DNA of 64,000 bases. Origin: Closterium sp. NIES-65 (Eukaryota > Streptophyta > Zygnematophyceae > Desmidiales > Closteriaceae). The position numbers and the translations under genes were made by a program. This document shows, piece after piece, positions 22,789-33,436 of this stretch. Positions within the stretch are counted from its first letter, which is position 1. Each line of letters begins with the position of its first letter. The stretch is from positions 1,823,253 through 1,887,252 of the forward strand of contig CANXME010000202.1 in NCBI GenBank assembly GCA_948144175.1. The letters run 5' to 3'. The notes below the pieces were generated by a model, which saw only the letters and a list, made by a program, of their open reading frames with translations, did no database searches and had not been told where the DNA came from.

Positions 22789-24323
22789 AGCTCGCACAGA
22801 GGAAATACGAGGCTTATCTCCCCAGGCCGGCAGAGAGAAGCCGTGTTGGTGTAAGGGCCTAATGAACTCAAGCTATTAAGACTTTATCACACTTAAAACC
22901 TCTCCTCGGGGTCACCTCCAAGGGTCCTTGGGTGCCTGGTACAAGACCAGCCCCTATCATTGGGTCCGAGTTTGTAGAGAGAGGGATCAAGAGGGACTTA
23001 GTCAAAACAGCAAGAGTACCTTGAACGTCGCGCAGCGTATCGTGCAGACCGTCGATCGGATTAAGCTGAGAATTTCCTATATCGAAGCTCACTCTAAGAG
23101 CTTTAAAATAAGCCAAGTTGCCTCGCGAAAAGTTCTGCCATTACGAAGTTATGGCTCGGACAGCGTTAGCCTAGCGTTGGAGTGCTAGCGTACTAGCGTT
23201 GACTCGGGTAGCATTCCGCCGTCGCACCGCATAGAAAAGAAATTCCAGCAAGGAAGGAATTCGCTTGAATCAATTTCACTATATTCAGGTACAAACAGAG
23301 AAGGAATAAATAGCTCTAGCTAGCAAGGACCTTGGGAATCAACCTGGGAACAACCAGGGATGATCCCAAATAATTCCAAGCAACAGAACCAACCTGGCTT
23401 GACAAAATAGCAGGTGATAGGTTGGTGAACAACCTCTGGTTCTGTTTTTCCAACCTGGGGAAACAACAACCAGGTTCAGGTCCTAAAAACAGAACCTGTT
23501 TTGTCTTTGCCCAACCAGCCAAATGCTGGTTCCGCTGGTTTCCCCTGGCCCTGTAGCATGCAGATACAGACAAACATCCAACCTTCACCTAAATTGTACC
23601 CCTATAGTGCCTGCCCTGCTACACTATAGTCAACCAAACAAAACAGTACAATTTCGAGTTGGATAGAACTGAATCTGCGCAATCAAGTAAGTTGAACCGC
23701 AAAGCTTCCATCTTGGGTTCCTTTGCGAGCTCGTCCTTTCTGCTTGTACTGTTCATAGCGCGTACAATGTTATGCCGAAGCGCACATTTTGCGAGTACCT
23801 GCAAATGCTTCAAGCGAAAATTGCGAAAGCAAACAAACACACAAACATACCATTCACACGCAAATGCATTCGCACACGCATACTCGTACAAACAGACGGC
23901 AGGATGTCGTGCAATGTGAATTTGCACCCAACAAGCCGGAGGCCAACATGGGCGGCAGCAATAATACTGGAAGGGGGAGGGAGGACGGATGGACGAGGGG
24001 AGTCAGGGAGTGACACCAGGACATGTCACAGGTGTGGGCCGCCAGGGCACCTACGCAGGGACTGCAAGAACGGTGACGGGTGTGGGAAGCCAGGGCACAG
24101 GAAGCGGGAGTGCCCAGATGTAGCCAGGTGTGAAATCTGCAAGAAGTGGGGGCATGAGGCGAAGGATTGCTACCAGAGAGAAGGGGGAATTAGGAGGCAT
24201 CCAGAGGAGCTGCAGCAGCAGATTAGTAGGTTGCAGGCACAGCTCTTGGCGACCAGGCTAAGAGGGGAGGCAGAGGCAGGGATGTACGCTCTCAGGAAGG
24301 GGAGGAGGTGGAGCAGGACGTGA
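22789..24323 (+). pseudogene. gag: Gypsy gag C-terminus with zinc knuckles
   Basis: Two coding pieces, 22789-22838 and 23939-24323, flank the solo LTR and join in frame when one AGCCG copy is removed. The second piece has the nucleocapsid knuckles: CHRC-GPPG-H-LRRD-C, then one of the same spacing that lacks its first Cys (GDGC-GKPG-H-RKRE-C), then CEIC-KKWG-H-EAKD-C. Knuckles of this kind bind the element RNA during packaging. The frame ends at a TGA at 24321, probably after a small indel, before the protease. Confidence 0.85.
22844..23933 (-). repeat. Solo LTR of the G/H/L copia family
   Basis: This is a single 1090-bp LTR, TGTTGG...CCAACA, in reverse orientation. It is flanked by the perfect 5-bp duplication AGCCG (22839-22843 and 23934-23938) and has no internal sequence. 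Recombination between two LTRs normally leaves such a scar. It is nearly the same as the LTRs at 46603, 51211 and 62037. The gypsy gag frame reads through once it is removed. Confidence 0.95.
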
Positions 24324-24415
24324 AGTGTGCCCTCATGGCTTGGAGAGGAAGGGAGGAGATGGGGCTGAGGAGCGGAGGCAAGGATGGCAGGCGGGAGCAG
24401 GGAAGGAAGGAATAG

Positions 24416-24802
24416 TTGAAGGGAGAGAAGCCAGCCGAGCCAGCCCTGAAGCGAGCCCCTGCACGCCATCCCCAAGAGAGGCTGGCGTGCCAGACCTTGG
24501 TGCTACTGCTGGAGAAGGGAGCCATGGAAGTGGAGGGAGAGAAGGTTAAGACAGCCATCATAGACACGGGGCCACAGAGTGTGATGTTGGGCAGAGGGAT
24601 GGCTCAAAGGCTAAGGGTTGCTGGCGCTGGAGAGGCATGTGGCAAAGGGGATGTTGGTAATGATGGCGGAAGGGGGGGAACCGAAGTGGATGCCATGCAC
24701 CCGAACGCCTATACAAGTGACGCTGATGCCGGGGGGGGGGAGCATGAGACCAAAATCTGCATAAAGTGTGGGATTTCTGAGTCGGAAGACTTTGAGTGCT
24801 AG
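24416..24802 (+). pseudogene. pol: Gypsy aspartic protease region
   Basis: The frame carries IIDTGPQSVML (about 24555-24590), with the catalytic Asp-Thr-Gly of a retropepsin, between the gag knuckles and the methyltransferase. This enzyme would cut the polyprotein. A single-base loss near 24795 puts the following part (GTELVYAVGM) in another frame, so the 24800 stop is not a natural end. Low similarity in the surrounding residues prevents exact domain limits. Confidence 0.75.
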
Positions 24803-26052
24803 TAGGCACCGAGCTGGTGTATGCGGTAGGGATGACAATATGCACGTGGATGGAGAAAGTCGAGTTTAGGACGAGGTACTGGAAAAGGGAGGGGCCACGG
24901 GGAGAGCTGCCAGTGCGGTTCGTGAAGGTGGAGCCGAAGAGGGCATACCAGGCCGTGGGGGGACTGCTGCCTGGGGAGCAGGGGGGGACACCAGGGTTGG
25001 GAGGAGCACCAAGAATGAAGGGGATGGACAAGCCACAGCAGCAGAGTGATTGGCAGCAGCCCATCTACCTGGTGGAGCTGTTTGGGGGGATAGGGGCAGG
25101 GCTGTCCGCGTTGGTGAGGAACGGGATAGCGGTGAGGAGGTGGACGTATGTGGAGAAGGAACCCGGGGCTAGGAGGATGGCAGAGCATCATGCCTCGAAG
25201 CTGCAAGCGGAGTTTCCAGAACTGCTGAGTGAGAGGGTGATTAGAGAAGCAATGGGAGGGACGATCCACGATGTGAAGGAGATAAGGGAGGCGGAGGTGG
25301 CGCGCTGGGGGCAAGTGGATCTGCTGGTAGCAGGGTGGGAATGCCAAGGGGTGCCGTGGGCAGGCAAGGGGAAGGGAGAGGAAGATCACATGACAAGGCT
25401 AATGGAGGAGCTATTCCGAATCCTGGAGTGGCTGTAGGAGAGGTAGGGCTGGGTGGCATACTTGCTAGAAAACCTGGACCTGGAGGGAGACCGCAGAGAG
25501 CCGATCCGACTGGTGAGAGACGGAATCAGGGGGCAGCTGGGAGAAAGAATGAGCTGTGATGCGGCCAGAATGGGGTCTTATGCACGCATTCTCAGAATGT
25601 ACTGGCAGAATGTGGTCCCTACCGTAAAGCTGCAAGCAGAGGTGGATGGGGTGAGGCGAGCAGCAGAGATGAAGGTGCAGGACATCCTGGCGCCAGGGCG
25701 TACCCCAGCACCGGTGTGTCGCAAGAGCTACAGCAGGCATGAGCAATGCAACCAAGTAGGGCAGGAGAGGCGAGCACTGCCCACTCTGGTGGCATATGTG
25801 GGGCCAGCAGGGTACAAGTGGGAAGCAGGGAAGCCCGGACCGGGGATGGTGTATGATCACGGGAGACGGAAATGGGAGGAGCCCACGGCACTCGAGCGGG
25901 AGTTGGCTATGGGGTACGGAGAAGATGCAACAGTAGCACCCGGGGCGAATGAGGCGGACAAGAGGAGGGCTCTAGGGAATGCAATGGATGGCCATGTGGT
26001 GAGGTGGCTGATTCAGCGGATGTGGCGAGAGACGGTCGTTAGCTGGGGGTAG
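24796..26052 (+). pseudogene. C5-cytosine DNA methyltransferase domain inside gypsy pol
   Basis: Between protease and RT stands a complete-looking cytosine-5 methyltransferase fold. SAM-binding motif I is VELFGGIGAG (about 25069-25098), followed by YVEKEP. Motif IV is GWECQGVPWAG with the catalytic Cys at 25342-25344; the usual Pro before it is Glu. Motif VI reads ENL (25468-25476; usually ENV). A motif VIII-like RILRMYWQN and motif X ALGNAMDGHVV (about 25963-25998) follow. The order I to X is the standard, non-permuted one, and the spacing looks DNMT3-like. TAG stops at 25435, 25444 and 26050 break one continuous frame. The domain would methylate DNA, perhaps the element's own cDNA; this copy cannot be made whole without readthrough. 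Confidence 0.88.
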
Positions 26053-27614
26053 GAAGAAAGGAAGGGAGGAACGGAGGCAGAGCCGCGGGGAGCATGGAGC
26101 TGCCAAGAGAAGGAAGAGGAGAGCTGGGTGGTGGGGGAAGCGATGAGCAAGGAAGGAAAGGATGCCATGTAGGAGCTGCTGGCTAGGCACAGGAAGTGTT
26201 TCGCTTTCACCATGCAGGAATTGGGGAGGTGCAAGGTGAAGGAGATGGAGCTGAAGCTAAGCAGCACCGAACCAGTATTCCACCGCAGGAGGAAGATGCC
26301 GCCCGGGGGGAATCTGTAAGGAGAAGATGAAGGAGCTGCTGGAAGCGGGACTGATTAGGAGATCAGAATCCGAATACACCACACCAACAGTGGTGGCAGC
26401 CAGGCGAGACCTGACAGGGGAAGTGTTGAGCAGGAGGATGTGCCGAGACTACAGGGCACTTAACAAAATCACCATAGCAGACAGGTACCCGATGCCGATG
26501 GCGGAAGAGGTCTTTGACAAGTTAGCGGAGGGGGTGTTCTTCATTACGCTGGACCTGAGGCAAGGGTTCAACGAGATCAAGATCCGGGAGGAGGACATCA
26601 AGAAGGCGGCTTTTCATGGGCCAGACGGGCTATATGAGTGGCTGTACATGCCATTTGGACTGCGGAACGCATCAGCAGTGTTCCAGAGGTCATGGACAGC
26701 GTGTTGCGGGGAGTGGTGGGCGCGGCCTGCTACATTGATGATGTGGTAATCTTCAGCACCTACAGGATGTGGAGAAGACCCTGGCGGGGATTGAAGAAGC
26801 AGGACTCACCTGCCACCCGAAGAAGTGCAGATGGGGGGAACAAACAATGCAGTATCTGGGGTACGAGGTAAAAGGGGGACACATAGGGATCCAAGAGGCC
26901 AAGGTAGAAGTCCTGGACAGACTGAGGGAGCGGAAGGACAAGTCAGGGCTGAGAGCAGTGCTGGGCTTCCTGAGCTACTACAGGCGGTTTGTGACCAACG
27001 TCAGCAAGAGAGTGGCGGTGCTGAATGGGCTGCTGCTGGAGGACAAGGTGTGGGAGTGGGGAGAAGCACAGAAGGGAGCACTGCAGGACCTGATGGCAGC
27101 AGTGAAGACCGCAACAGTACTCAATTTGCTCGCCGCCGATCACCCCTTTACGCTCTACACCGACTAGAGCAGCCAAGGGATGGGGGGGATACTCTGCCAG
27201 GATGTGGAAGGAGAGGAGAAAGTAGTGGCATGTGCGAGCAGGAGCTGCAACTCAGCGGATGCACAATACAGCTCCTACATAGGAGAAGGGTTGGCGGCCG
27301 TGTGGGCAGTGGGGCATTTCAGGGTGTACTTGCAGGGGAGGGAATTCACCTTAGTAACAGACCACCAGCCTCTGTCTTGGCTGATGACAACCCCGGGGTT
27401 GACGGGCAGGAATGCAAGATGGGCAATGAAGCTGCAGGAGTATGACTTCTAAATCAAGCATAGGCCAGGAAAGACATTGCAGCACGTGGATGGCCTCTCT
27501 CGGAACCCCCCACCGCCAGAGCCCACTGTGACCTTGACACTGCTGGCAAGATTAGTGGAGCAGAATGGGGCCAAGGAAGGGAAGGGGCCAGCAGATATTT
27601 GGGAAGATGTATAG
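26053..27614 (+). pseudogene. pol: Gypsy reverse transcriptase and RNase H
   Basis: RT begins with ELLARHRKCFAF (after TAG 26170), continues with CRDYRALNK, LDLRQGF, MPFGLRNA and YIDD (about 26732-26743), then YLGY and the thumb/connection region. RNase H has YTD at about 27157, then DAQYSSYIGE and VTDHQPLSWL. Frameshifts occur near 26315 (G run), 26688 and 26760. Stops are TAG 27165, TAA 27450 and TAG 27612. The YIDD box and the position before integrase are typical of Ty3/gypsy. Confidence 0.92.
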
Positions 27615-28826
27615 GCAATGCGGTGGGTGAAAGGAGAGACAAGAGAGGACGAAGAGCTGACGGCACGAGTAGGGGCAAGGGGCCAGAATTATAGATGGTA
27701 CCAGCAGCAGCCGCAGGTGCAGATAGAGGATGGGTGGAAGCTGGCCCCAAGCAAGAGAGAGGCAGTGATTAAGGAGGTACACACAAAGCTAGGGCACTTT
27801 GGGCACGAAAGGACTGTTTAGCTACTAAAGACAGGGTGGTGGTGGGAGGGGATGCGGAGGCAAGTGAAGGGGTGGGTAGAGGGCTGTGAGGCGTGCCAAA
27901 GGAGCAGGGAAAACCTCACCCAAGCCAAGGCAGAGTTGCAGTCGTTGCCCATCCGAGGCCTAGGTTTCAGGTGGTCCTTGGATCTAGCGGGGGAGCTGCC
28001 GCTGAGCCAGGGAGGGAAGCAAAACATAGTGCTCATGGTGGAACATGTGAGCAAGTGCCTGGAGGTGGGGGCCATCCCAAGCAAGAGCTCAAGGCACATG
28101 GCAGCGGCGTTCAAGGAACAAGTGGTATGCAGGTTCGGGGCATGTGCAGAGGTCCTCACAGATCAAGGGACAGAGTTTCAAGGGAAGTTCAAGAAGCTGC
28201 TAGAGGAGAAAGGGATCACCTACAGGAGCACTTCTCGCTACCACCCACATAGCGATGGGCTGACTAAGCGACATGTGCAGACCTTGAAGCGGGGATTGCG
28301 AGCGTACATGGAAAAGAGGAAGCTGGACTGGGATGAGGAGCTGCATTGGATTGCAGCAGGTTACAGATTTGGGAAGCAAGCGGCTCTAAGAGATCACTCT
28401 CCTTATAGTCTCCGATACGGATGTGAGCCGCTGCTGCCGGTGGGAGAAGCCCGGGTCCTCACAGACACTGTGATGGCACGAACAATAGAGATCTAGGTGG
28501 CACTGTCAGAAGCTCGAGCAAGATACCTACGAGTGATGATGCTAGCGGCATTGGAGAATCTCCACACCGCCCATCTGAGGGATGCTTGGTGCTATGAGCA
28601 GCGGCAGCAGCAAGGGGCGGGGGGAAGACCCAGGAAAGGAGTGAGTCAGGGGCAGGAAGTGTACCTAAAGCGGGCAAAGCAAGAAACGCAGTATGTCGGG
28701 GTTTTGGAAAGTGACAAAGGGGCACTCTTGAAGGAGCACCAGAGTAACACGGCCATGGTGAAGGGGGGTAAGCCTCAAGAGAAGGGTCCTGTGACCCGAG
28801 CTCAAGCAGCTAGAGCACGAGCATAG
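27615..28826 (+). pseudogene. pol: Gypsy integrase
   Basis: An HHCC zinc-binding region (HTKLGHFGH to CEACQRSR, about 27780-27910) precedes the catalytic core with LDLAGE (Asp) and LTDQGTEF (Asp). At the third catalytic position, where SDG.TER is expected, the copy reads SDGLTKR (about 28251-28271), so the catalytic Glu is Lys. TAG stops lie at 27819 and 28494. The C-terminal tail runs to TAG 28824. No chromodomain is visible. Confidence 0.9.
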
Positions 28827-28842
28827 GAGGGGGCAATGGGTA

Positions 28843-28984
28843 AGTGAGGCTATGCAACACGGAGAAGGAAGAAATAGGAGAGACAGCATGAGAAGAACAG
28901 GTGCAGGGAGAAGAGCAGGTGCAGGATGAAGAGCAGGTGCATGAAGAAGGGCAGGGGCTGAGAGGAGGAAGGTTCTCCGACAGC
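28843..28984 (+). repeat. Gypsy subterminal region, copy 1, with polypurine tract
   Basis: This is a purine-rich 142-bp stretch between pol and the 3' LTR. It repeats an AGAAG/AGCAGGTGCA theme and includes GAGAGGAGGAAGG about 12 nt before the LTR, the likely polypurine tract. The same stretch is repeated right after the 3' LTR (29400-29539). Confidence 0.8.
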
Positions 28985-29399
28985 TGTCACCACATATGCA
29001 CTTAATGCATATGCAATAACAGTAGAATGATGGTATAGTGTGGGCTTCACACTAAGACCATAGGAAGACTACATAGGAATTAGAGTTTAAGTAATAGGTG
29101 TAGCATGTAGCGAAGTTACTGTTAGGAGCGAGGGTGTAGAAGGGGGGAAACAGGATAAGAGCGGTTGAGATAAAAAGGGGGAAAGACTCCAAAGGGTGAA
29201 ATGTGAAACCAATCAACCCCAACCCCGAGCCGCACATTTGGAAATGTGCAGCCAGCGGTGGGGTAAGGTCACTCACCTCCAACCCATCGATGCTTTCTCG
29301 TTATTCTCTCGAACTAGTGAAAGTTGTTGTCTCGCGCTCTAGCACACTGCAGCACGGCACTAAGAGGGAACCTACGGGGTGAGGTACGTAGCTCTTTCA
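28985..29399 (+). repeat. Gypsy 3' LTR
   Basis: This 415-bp partner of 630-1047 runs from TGTCACC to CTCTTTCA. In the segment matching the self-priming stretch (29289 onward) it lacks three bases (one GTT) that the 5' LTR has. About 20 substitutions separate the two LTRs. Confidence 0.9.
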
Positions 29400-29539
29400 A
29401 GTGAGGCTATGCAACACAGAGAAGGAAGAAACAGGAGAGACAGAATGAGAAGAACAGGTGCAGGGAGAAGAGCAAGTGCAGGATGAAGAGCAGGTGCATG
29501 AAGAAGAGCAAGGGCTGAGAGGAGGAAGGTTCTCCAACA
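29400..29539 (+). repeat. Gypsy subterminal region, copy 2, outside the 3' LTR
   Basis: This is a direct copy of 28843-28984 with few changes. It starts right after the 3' LTR and ends within a few bases of where the next LTR would begin (TTCTCCAACA against TTCTCCGACAGC). It is then followed by satellite. The 3' LTR therefore sits between two copies of the same internal stretch. Confidence 0.85.
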
Positions 29540-30684
29540 TGGCCTGTTAGCCTAATGGACGGCTTGGACCAACTGGCCTGGTTGTCCAATAGATCGGTTG
29601 GACCTACTGGCCTATTGGTCCAATGGACTGCTTTGAACTCGCATGTTGGTCCAATGGACCGGTTGGACCAACTGGTCTATCGGTCCATTTGATCTCCTCT
29701 ACCAACCAGACTGTTGTTCAAATCGTCTGGTTGGACCAACTAGCCGGTTGGCCCAATAGAACGGTCAAACAAACTGTCCCGTTGGTCCATAATTTTGGTT
29801 GGACCAACAAAACTGTTGGTCCAATGCACGGGTTGGACCAATTGGCTTATTGGTCTGGTGAATGGATCGGAACAACTGGGGAGTTGGTCCAATAGATCGG
29901 TTGCACCAACTGGCCTGTAGGTCCAATGGACCAGCTGGACAAACTGGTATGTTGGTTGGATAGACCGGTCGGGCCAACTGGCTTATTTCTTCAATGGACC
30001 AATCGGACCAACTGGCCTGGTGGTCCAATCGACCAGTTGTACCCGTTGGACTGTTGGTCGAATGGATCAGTTTGACCTAAAGGACTGTTGGTCCAATGAA
30101 TGGGTTGGGCCAACTATTCTATTGTTTCAATGGACGAGTTAAACCAACTGACCTCTTGGTCTAATGAGATTGGTTGGATCTGTTGGTTTAATAGACGGAT
30201 AGGGCCAACTGACCTGTTGATCGAATTGAGCTAGTTAGACCGACTGACCTGTTAGTCCAATGGACCAGTTGGACCAACTTGCCTGTTGGTTAAATTGATC
30301 AAGTCGACCAACTGGCCCACTAGAAGGATTGGACCAACTGGTCTGTTCGTCCACTGGATGGACTAGACCAACTGGCCAGTCGGTGCAACTAGACCAGTTG
30401 GACAAAATTGGTATGTTGGTCTAATGGACCGGTTGGACCAACTGACCTGTTGGTCCAATGGACCGGCAGGACCATGGTCCAATAAACAGGTTGGACGGAC
30501 TGGTCTGTTGCTCCAGTGTACCGGTTGGACCAACTGGGGTGTTGGTCCAGTGGACCTGCTGGACCAACAGACCTGTTGGCCCAATTGACCGGTTGAACCA
30601 ACTTGCCTGTTGGTCCAATCGACCAGCTCGACCAACTGGCCGAATGGTCCACTAGAAGGATTGGACCAACTAGTCTGTGGGTCC
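29540..30684. repeat. 34-bp satellite array, right piece
   Basis: The same 34-bp unit and orientation as 1-629 occur here, about 33 units, diverged. It ends where the copia D LTR begins. The open frames on both strands follow from the stop-free unit. Confidence 0.92.
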
Positions 30685-30811
30685 TGTTAGAATGAAGAAG
30701 TGATTGGACTGGAAACAAGTGAGAGTACAAATACCTAACCCAAGAATAATATACCCCCTAAAGGCTAACCCACTGTAGCCTACACAAATACAACATATAT
30801 GATGTTTGACA
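30685..30811 (-). repeat. Copia D/E 3' LTR
   Basis: On the reverse strand it runs from TGTCAAACATC to TTCTAACA and adjoins the polypurine tract at 30812-30822. The 30823-31044 stretch is 3' untranslated sequence with AGCAAAGCAA repeats like that of copia B and C. Confidence 0.88.
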
Positions 30812-31044
30812 CACCCCCATAGGCTTAGTGGGGGAGATCAAGCAGTCACAAGACCAGTCAAAGCAAAGCAAAGCAAGACAAGCTCAGGGTTGATCTTAAA
30901 GATACCACACAAATTCCGAGCACAAGCAAGTGGTCACAAGTCCAGTTCACATGCAGTTTGATAATAGAAAAACAGGTACAGTGATCACAACCTAGCAAGT
31001 GTAAGCATGCAGGTATATATATAGAGATCATAGTACAAGCAGAG

Positions 31045-32358
31045 TCAAGAAGTGAGCAATTGAGGGAGAGTAGGCACAAGGCCTAGAACAGTACAGAAAC
31101 GCTGATGGTCACAAGGCTGAAGCGCCTTGGTGAACACATCAGCACTGTTGGCCCGAGTGGCCACGTAACGCAGACGAAGCTGACCACGCTGCTGCAGCTC
31201 TCGAGCAAGGAAGTAGCGCAGAGCGATATGCTTCATTCTGTGCTCCAGTGTGTGCTCCTCACACAAGGCAATGGCAGCCTTGTTGTCGACGTACAGTAAT
31301 GGAGGAGAACAAGGCCGCTCTCCCAAGTCGGTCAGCAGGTAGGTGAGCCAGCGTAACTCCTGTGCAGCCATGGCTGTGGCGTAGATCTCAGCCTCACAAC
31401 TGGAGCTGAGAACAGAAGACGAGCGTGTAGAACGCCAAGAAACTGAACCAAAGCCAAGGCTGAAGGTGTAACCCTGAGACGACCGCTGAGTAGCCTGGTC
31501 GTCAGCCCAAGAAGCGTCTGAGTGCCCAATCAGTACAACTCGGTCTCGCCCTTCAAGCACTAGCCCCATGCCCGACGTACTGCACAAGTAGCGCAACACC
31601 CTCTTAGCAGCATCCATGTGCTCCTTCTAGTGACGGCCAGGAGCGACATAGCGCGCAAGGATGCTATGAGGGTATGCAAGGTCAGGTCGAGTGCAGGTCA
31701 TCAGGTACATGAGGCAGCCAACAAGCTCTGGATACGGGCCACTCGGCTCTACGGACTCATCTGAAGGCAGAGCTGAGAGAGAGTGACCAGTAGGCAGAGG
31801 AGTAGGCTGAGGCGAGGAGTACGTGAAGGACCTGCTGCACCATGTGTGACTGAGTCAAGGTGATGGTGCGTCGTGCTCTGTCCCGGGTGATCCGCAAGCC
31901 AAGATAGCTTGTCAGTTCACCCAGGTCTGTGCAGGTGTGTCTCTTCTGCAGCTCCAACTTCACGTGGACAAGTGCCGCAGTGTCAGCAGTGGCAAAGACC
32001 AAGTCGTCGACGTACACGAGGATGTACAACGGCGGCAGCAAAGTGTCGGTGCGTAGTAACAGCGACGGGTCAGCAGTAGAAGGAGCGAACCCAAGAGCCG
32101 CAAGTGTAGTCCTCAGTGTGTCGTGCCACTCACGCGGCGCCTGTCGGAGACCGTAGACTGGCCGCCGGAGGCTCCACTGGGTACCAGGAGGGAACGACCC
32201 AGTGAAGCCAGGTGGGCGGCGCAGCCAGATCTCCTCGTGCAGGCTGCCCTGTAGGAAAGCAGTGCTGAAGTCAAGAGAGTGGAGCTCGTAGTCACGCTGA
32301 GCGGCGACGTGCAGCAGAACGCGAAGAGTGGTCATCTTCGGGGTCGGGGAGAAGGTCT
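31045..32358 (-). pseudogene. pol: Copia D/E RT and RNase H
   Basis: Read on the reverse strand, this begins just inside RT (TFSPTPKMTTLRVLL) and continues through LHSLDFSTAFLQG, YVDD and the RNase H end (ANSADVFTKAL). Relative to copia B it has a 14-nt deletion near 31832 that shifts the frame and a TAG at 31627. The first part of RT lies beyond copia F at 39722-39925. Confidence 0.9.
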
Positions 32359-32363
32359 GGAAG

Positions 32364-33339
32364 TGTTAACGGGAATGGAGTGTTGGCCCCGCCCTCGCTT
32401 GGGCAACGCCGACGACTTGGTCGGATGCACGGGAGTAGCAGCCGACTGTTCACAGTGGGATAGCTGCTCGACAGGTTACGTCGAGCGGCAGCGGACCGCT
32501 GTGGTGTTGCTGTCAACCAGGATGCTCGACAGCTGCAAGTGACTGGCCTGGGCGGCGGGTGAGCCGTCCGGGAGGTCGACGAAGCAGTCCGTCAACCTAC
32601 AGTTCGACGGGGAGGTCTACGGAGCATCCCGTCGAACTGCAGTTCGACCGGGAGGTCGACGGAGCAGTTCTGGTCGACGGAAGGGGTCCGTCGACCAAGG
32701 GGTAGCTTGACGGGAGGTGTGGTCGACCAGGAGCATCCGGTGGTCGACCAGAGAGACCCAGTGGTCGTTGGGAGGCACCTGGGAGTCGACCAGAGCACCA
32801 GGGGTCGACCAGGTCGACCGGGTAACCTGCTTGACGAGTTCTGCGGAGGCACGCGAATGCCATCGAGATCGCGATGGCGCAGGCAACTTCGGGCTGGTAT
32901 CCCGAAGTCGATGTGGCTCGTCAGGCGCAGACAACAGCCGACGGATGCCCAACGAGGCAAGTCGGACCAATCGTCTGCGCACATCTGCGAGCGCGCGCAC
33001 TGCTGTGTTCTACGGGGCACGCCGTCGACCTGCTTTGTTGGCAGGTCGCCCTTCTACAGTGCTGGCGCGGCTCCTCTACGCAATGCTGGCAGGCGGTCGA
33101 CCGAGCTGCGCTGGCAGTCGACCAGGCTAGCTGCAGGGTTGCTAGGTTCCTGATGTAGTCATTGTTGTCATTGCTTCTATCATTCAATTCTGTAATTCCA
33201 ACTTTGCTAGTGGAAACTCTTGCCAATTTCTCTTGTGAATGTGCAAGCACTAAGGAACCAAGCAAAGCTGAGATCACCTCTAGTAGTTCGTGCCAACCCT
33301 GTAGTCTAGCTCACTGCCGTTGTAGAGTGAATCTCTGCA
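32364..33339 (+). repeat. Copia F 5' LTR
   Basis: It starts TGTTAACGGG and ends CTCTGCA, 976 bp. I count 12 exact GTCGAC hexamers in it. It is followed directly by a tRNA-Phe-type primer site. Confidence 0.95.
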
Positions 33340-33378
33340 TGGTGCGGTGAGCGTGGAACGAACACGCGACCTTCGGAT
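33340..33378 (+). other. Extended tRNA-Phe primer-binding site of copia F
   Basis: The first 18 bases after the LTR are the exact complement of the 3' end of plant tRNA-Phe (nucleotides 76-59). After one mismatch at nucleotide 58, 16 further bases match (57-42), one mismatches (41), and three match (40-38). Similarity then ends at nucleotide 37. Positions 58 and 37 carry m1A and wybutosine in plant tRNA-Phe. The tRNA sequence is from memory. This is an antisense half-tRNA imprint and not a tRNA gene. Confidence 0.85.
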
Positions 33379-33436
33379 AGGAGCCGACTTTTGCACCTAC
33401 TAAGTCGTTCGTAGGCCGGCAGCAACGATAGTCGCC

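Larger units (their letters stand above)
630..29539 (+). mobile_element. Ty3/gypsy element with DNA methyltransferase in pol
   Basis: This is the host element of the left half of the window. It has LTRs at 630-1047 and 28985-29399 (418 and 415 bp, about 20 substitutions apart by eye). Internal coding pieces lie at 1115-1522, 14252-15772, 22789-22838 and 23939-28826, interrupted by copia A/B, copia C and a solo LTR. The order gag, protease, methyltransferase, RT, RNase H, integrase is of gypsy type, with integrase last. Both outer flanks are the 34-bp satellite, with a possible 4-bp target duplication TGGC (626-629 and 29540-29543); every satellite unit holds TGGC, so this is weak. Many stops and frameshifts make it a dead copy. 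Confidence 0.9.

Noticed and set aside
33340..33378. tRNA-Phe gene
   Set aside because: Only the complement of the 3' half is present, placed exactly after an LTR; the 5' half and anticodon are missing. It is a primer-site imprint.
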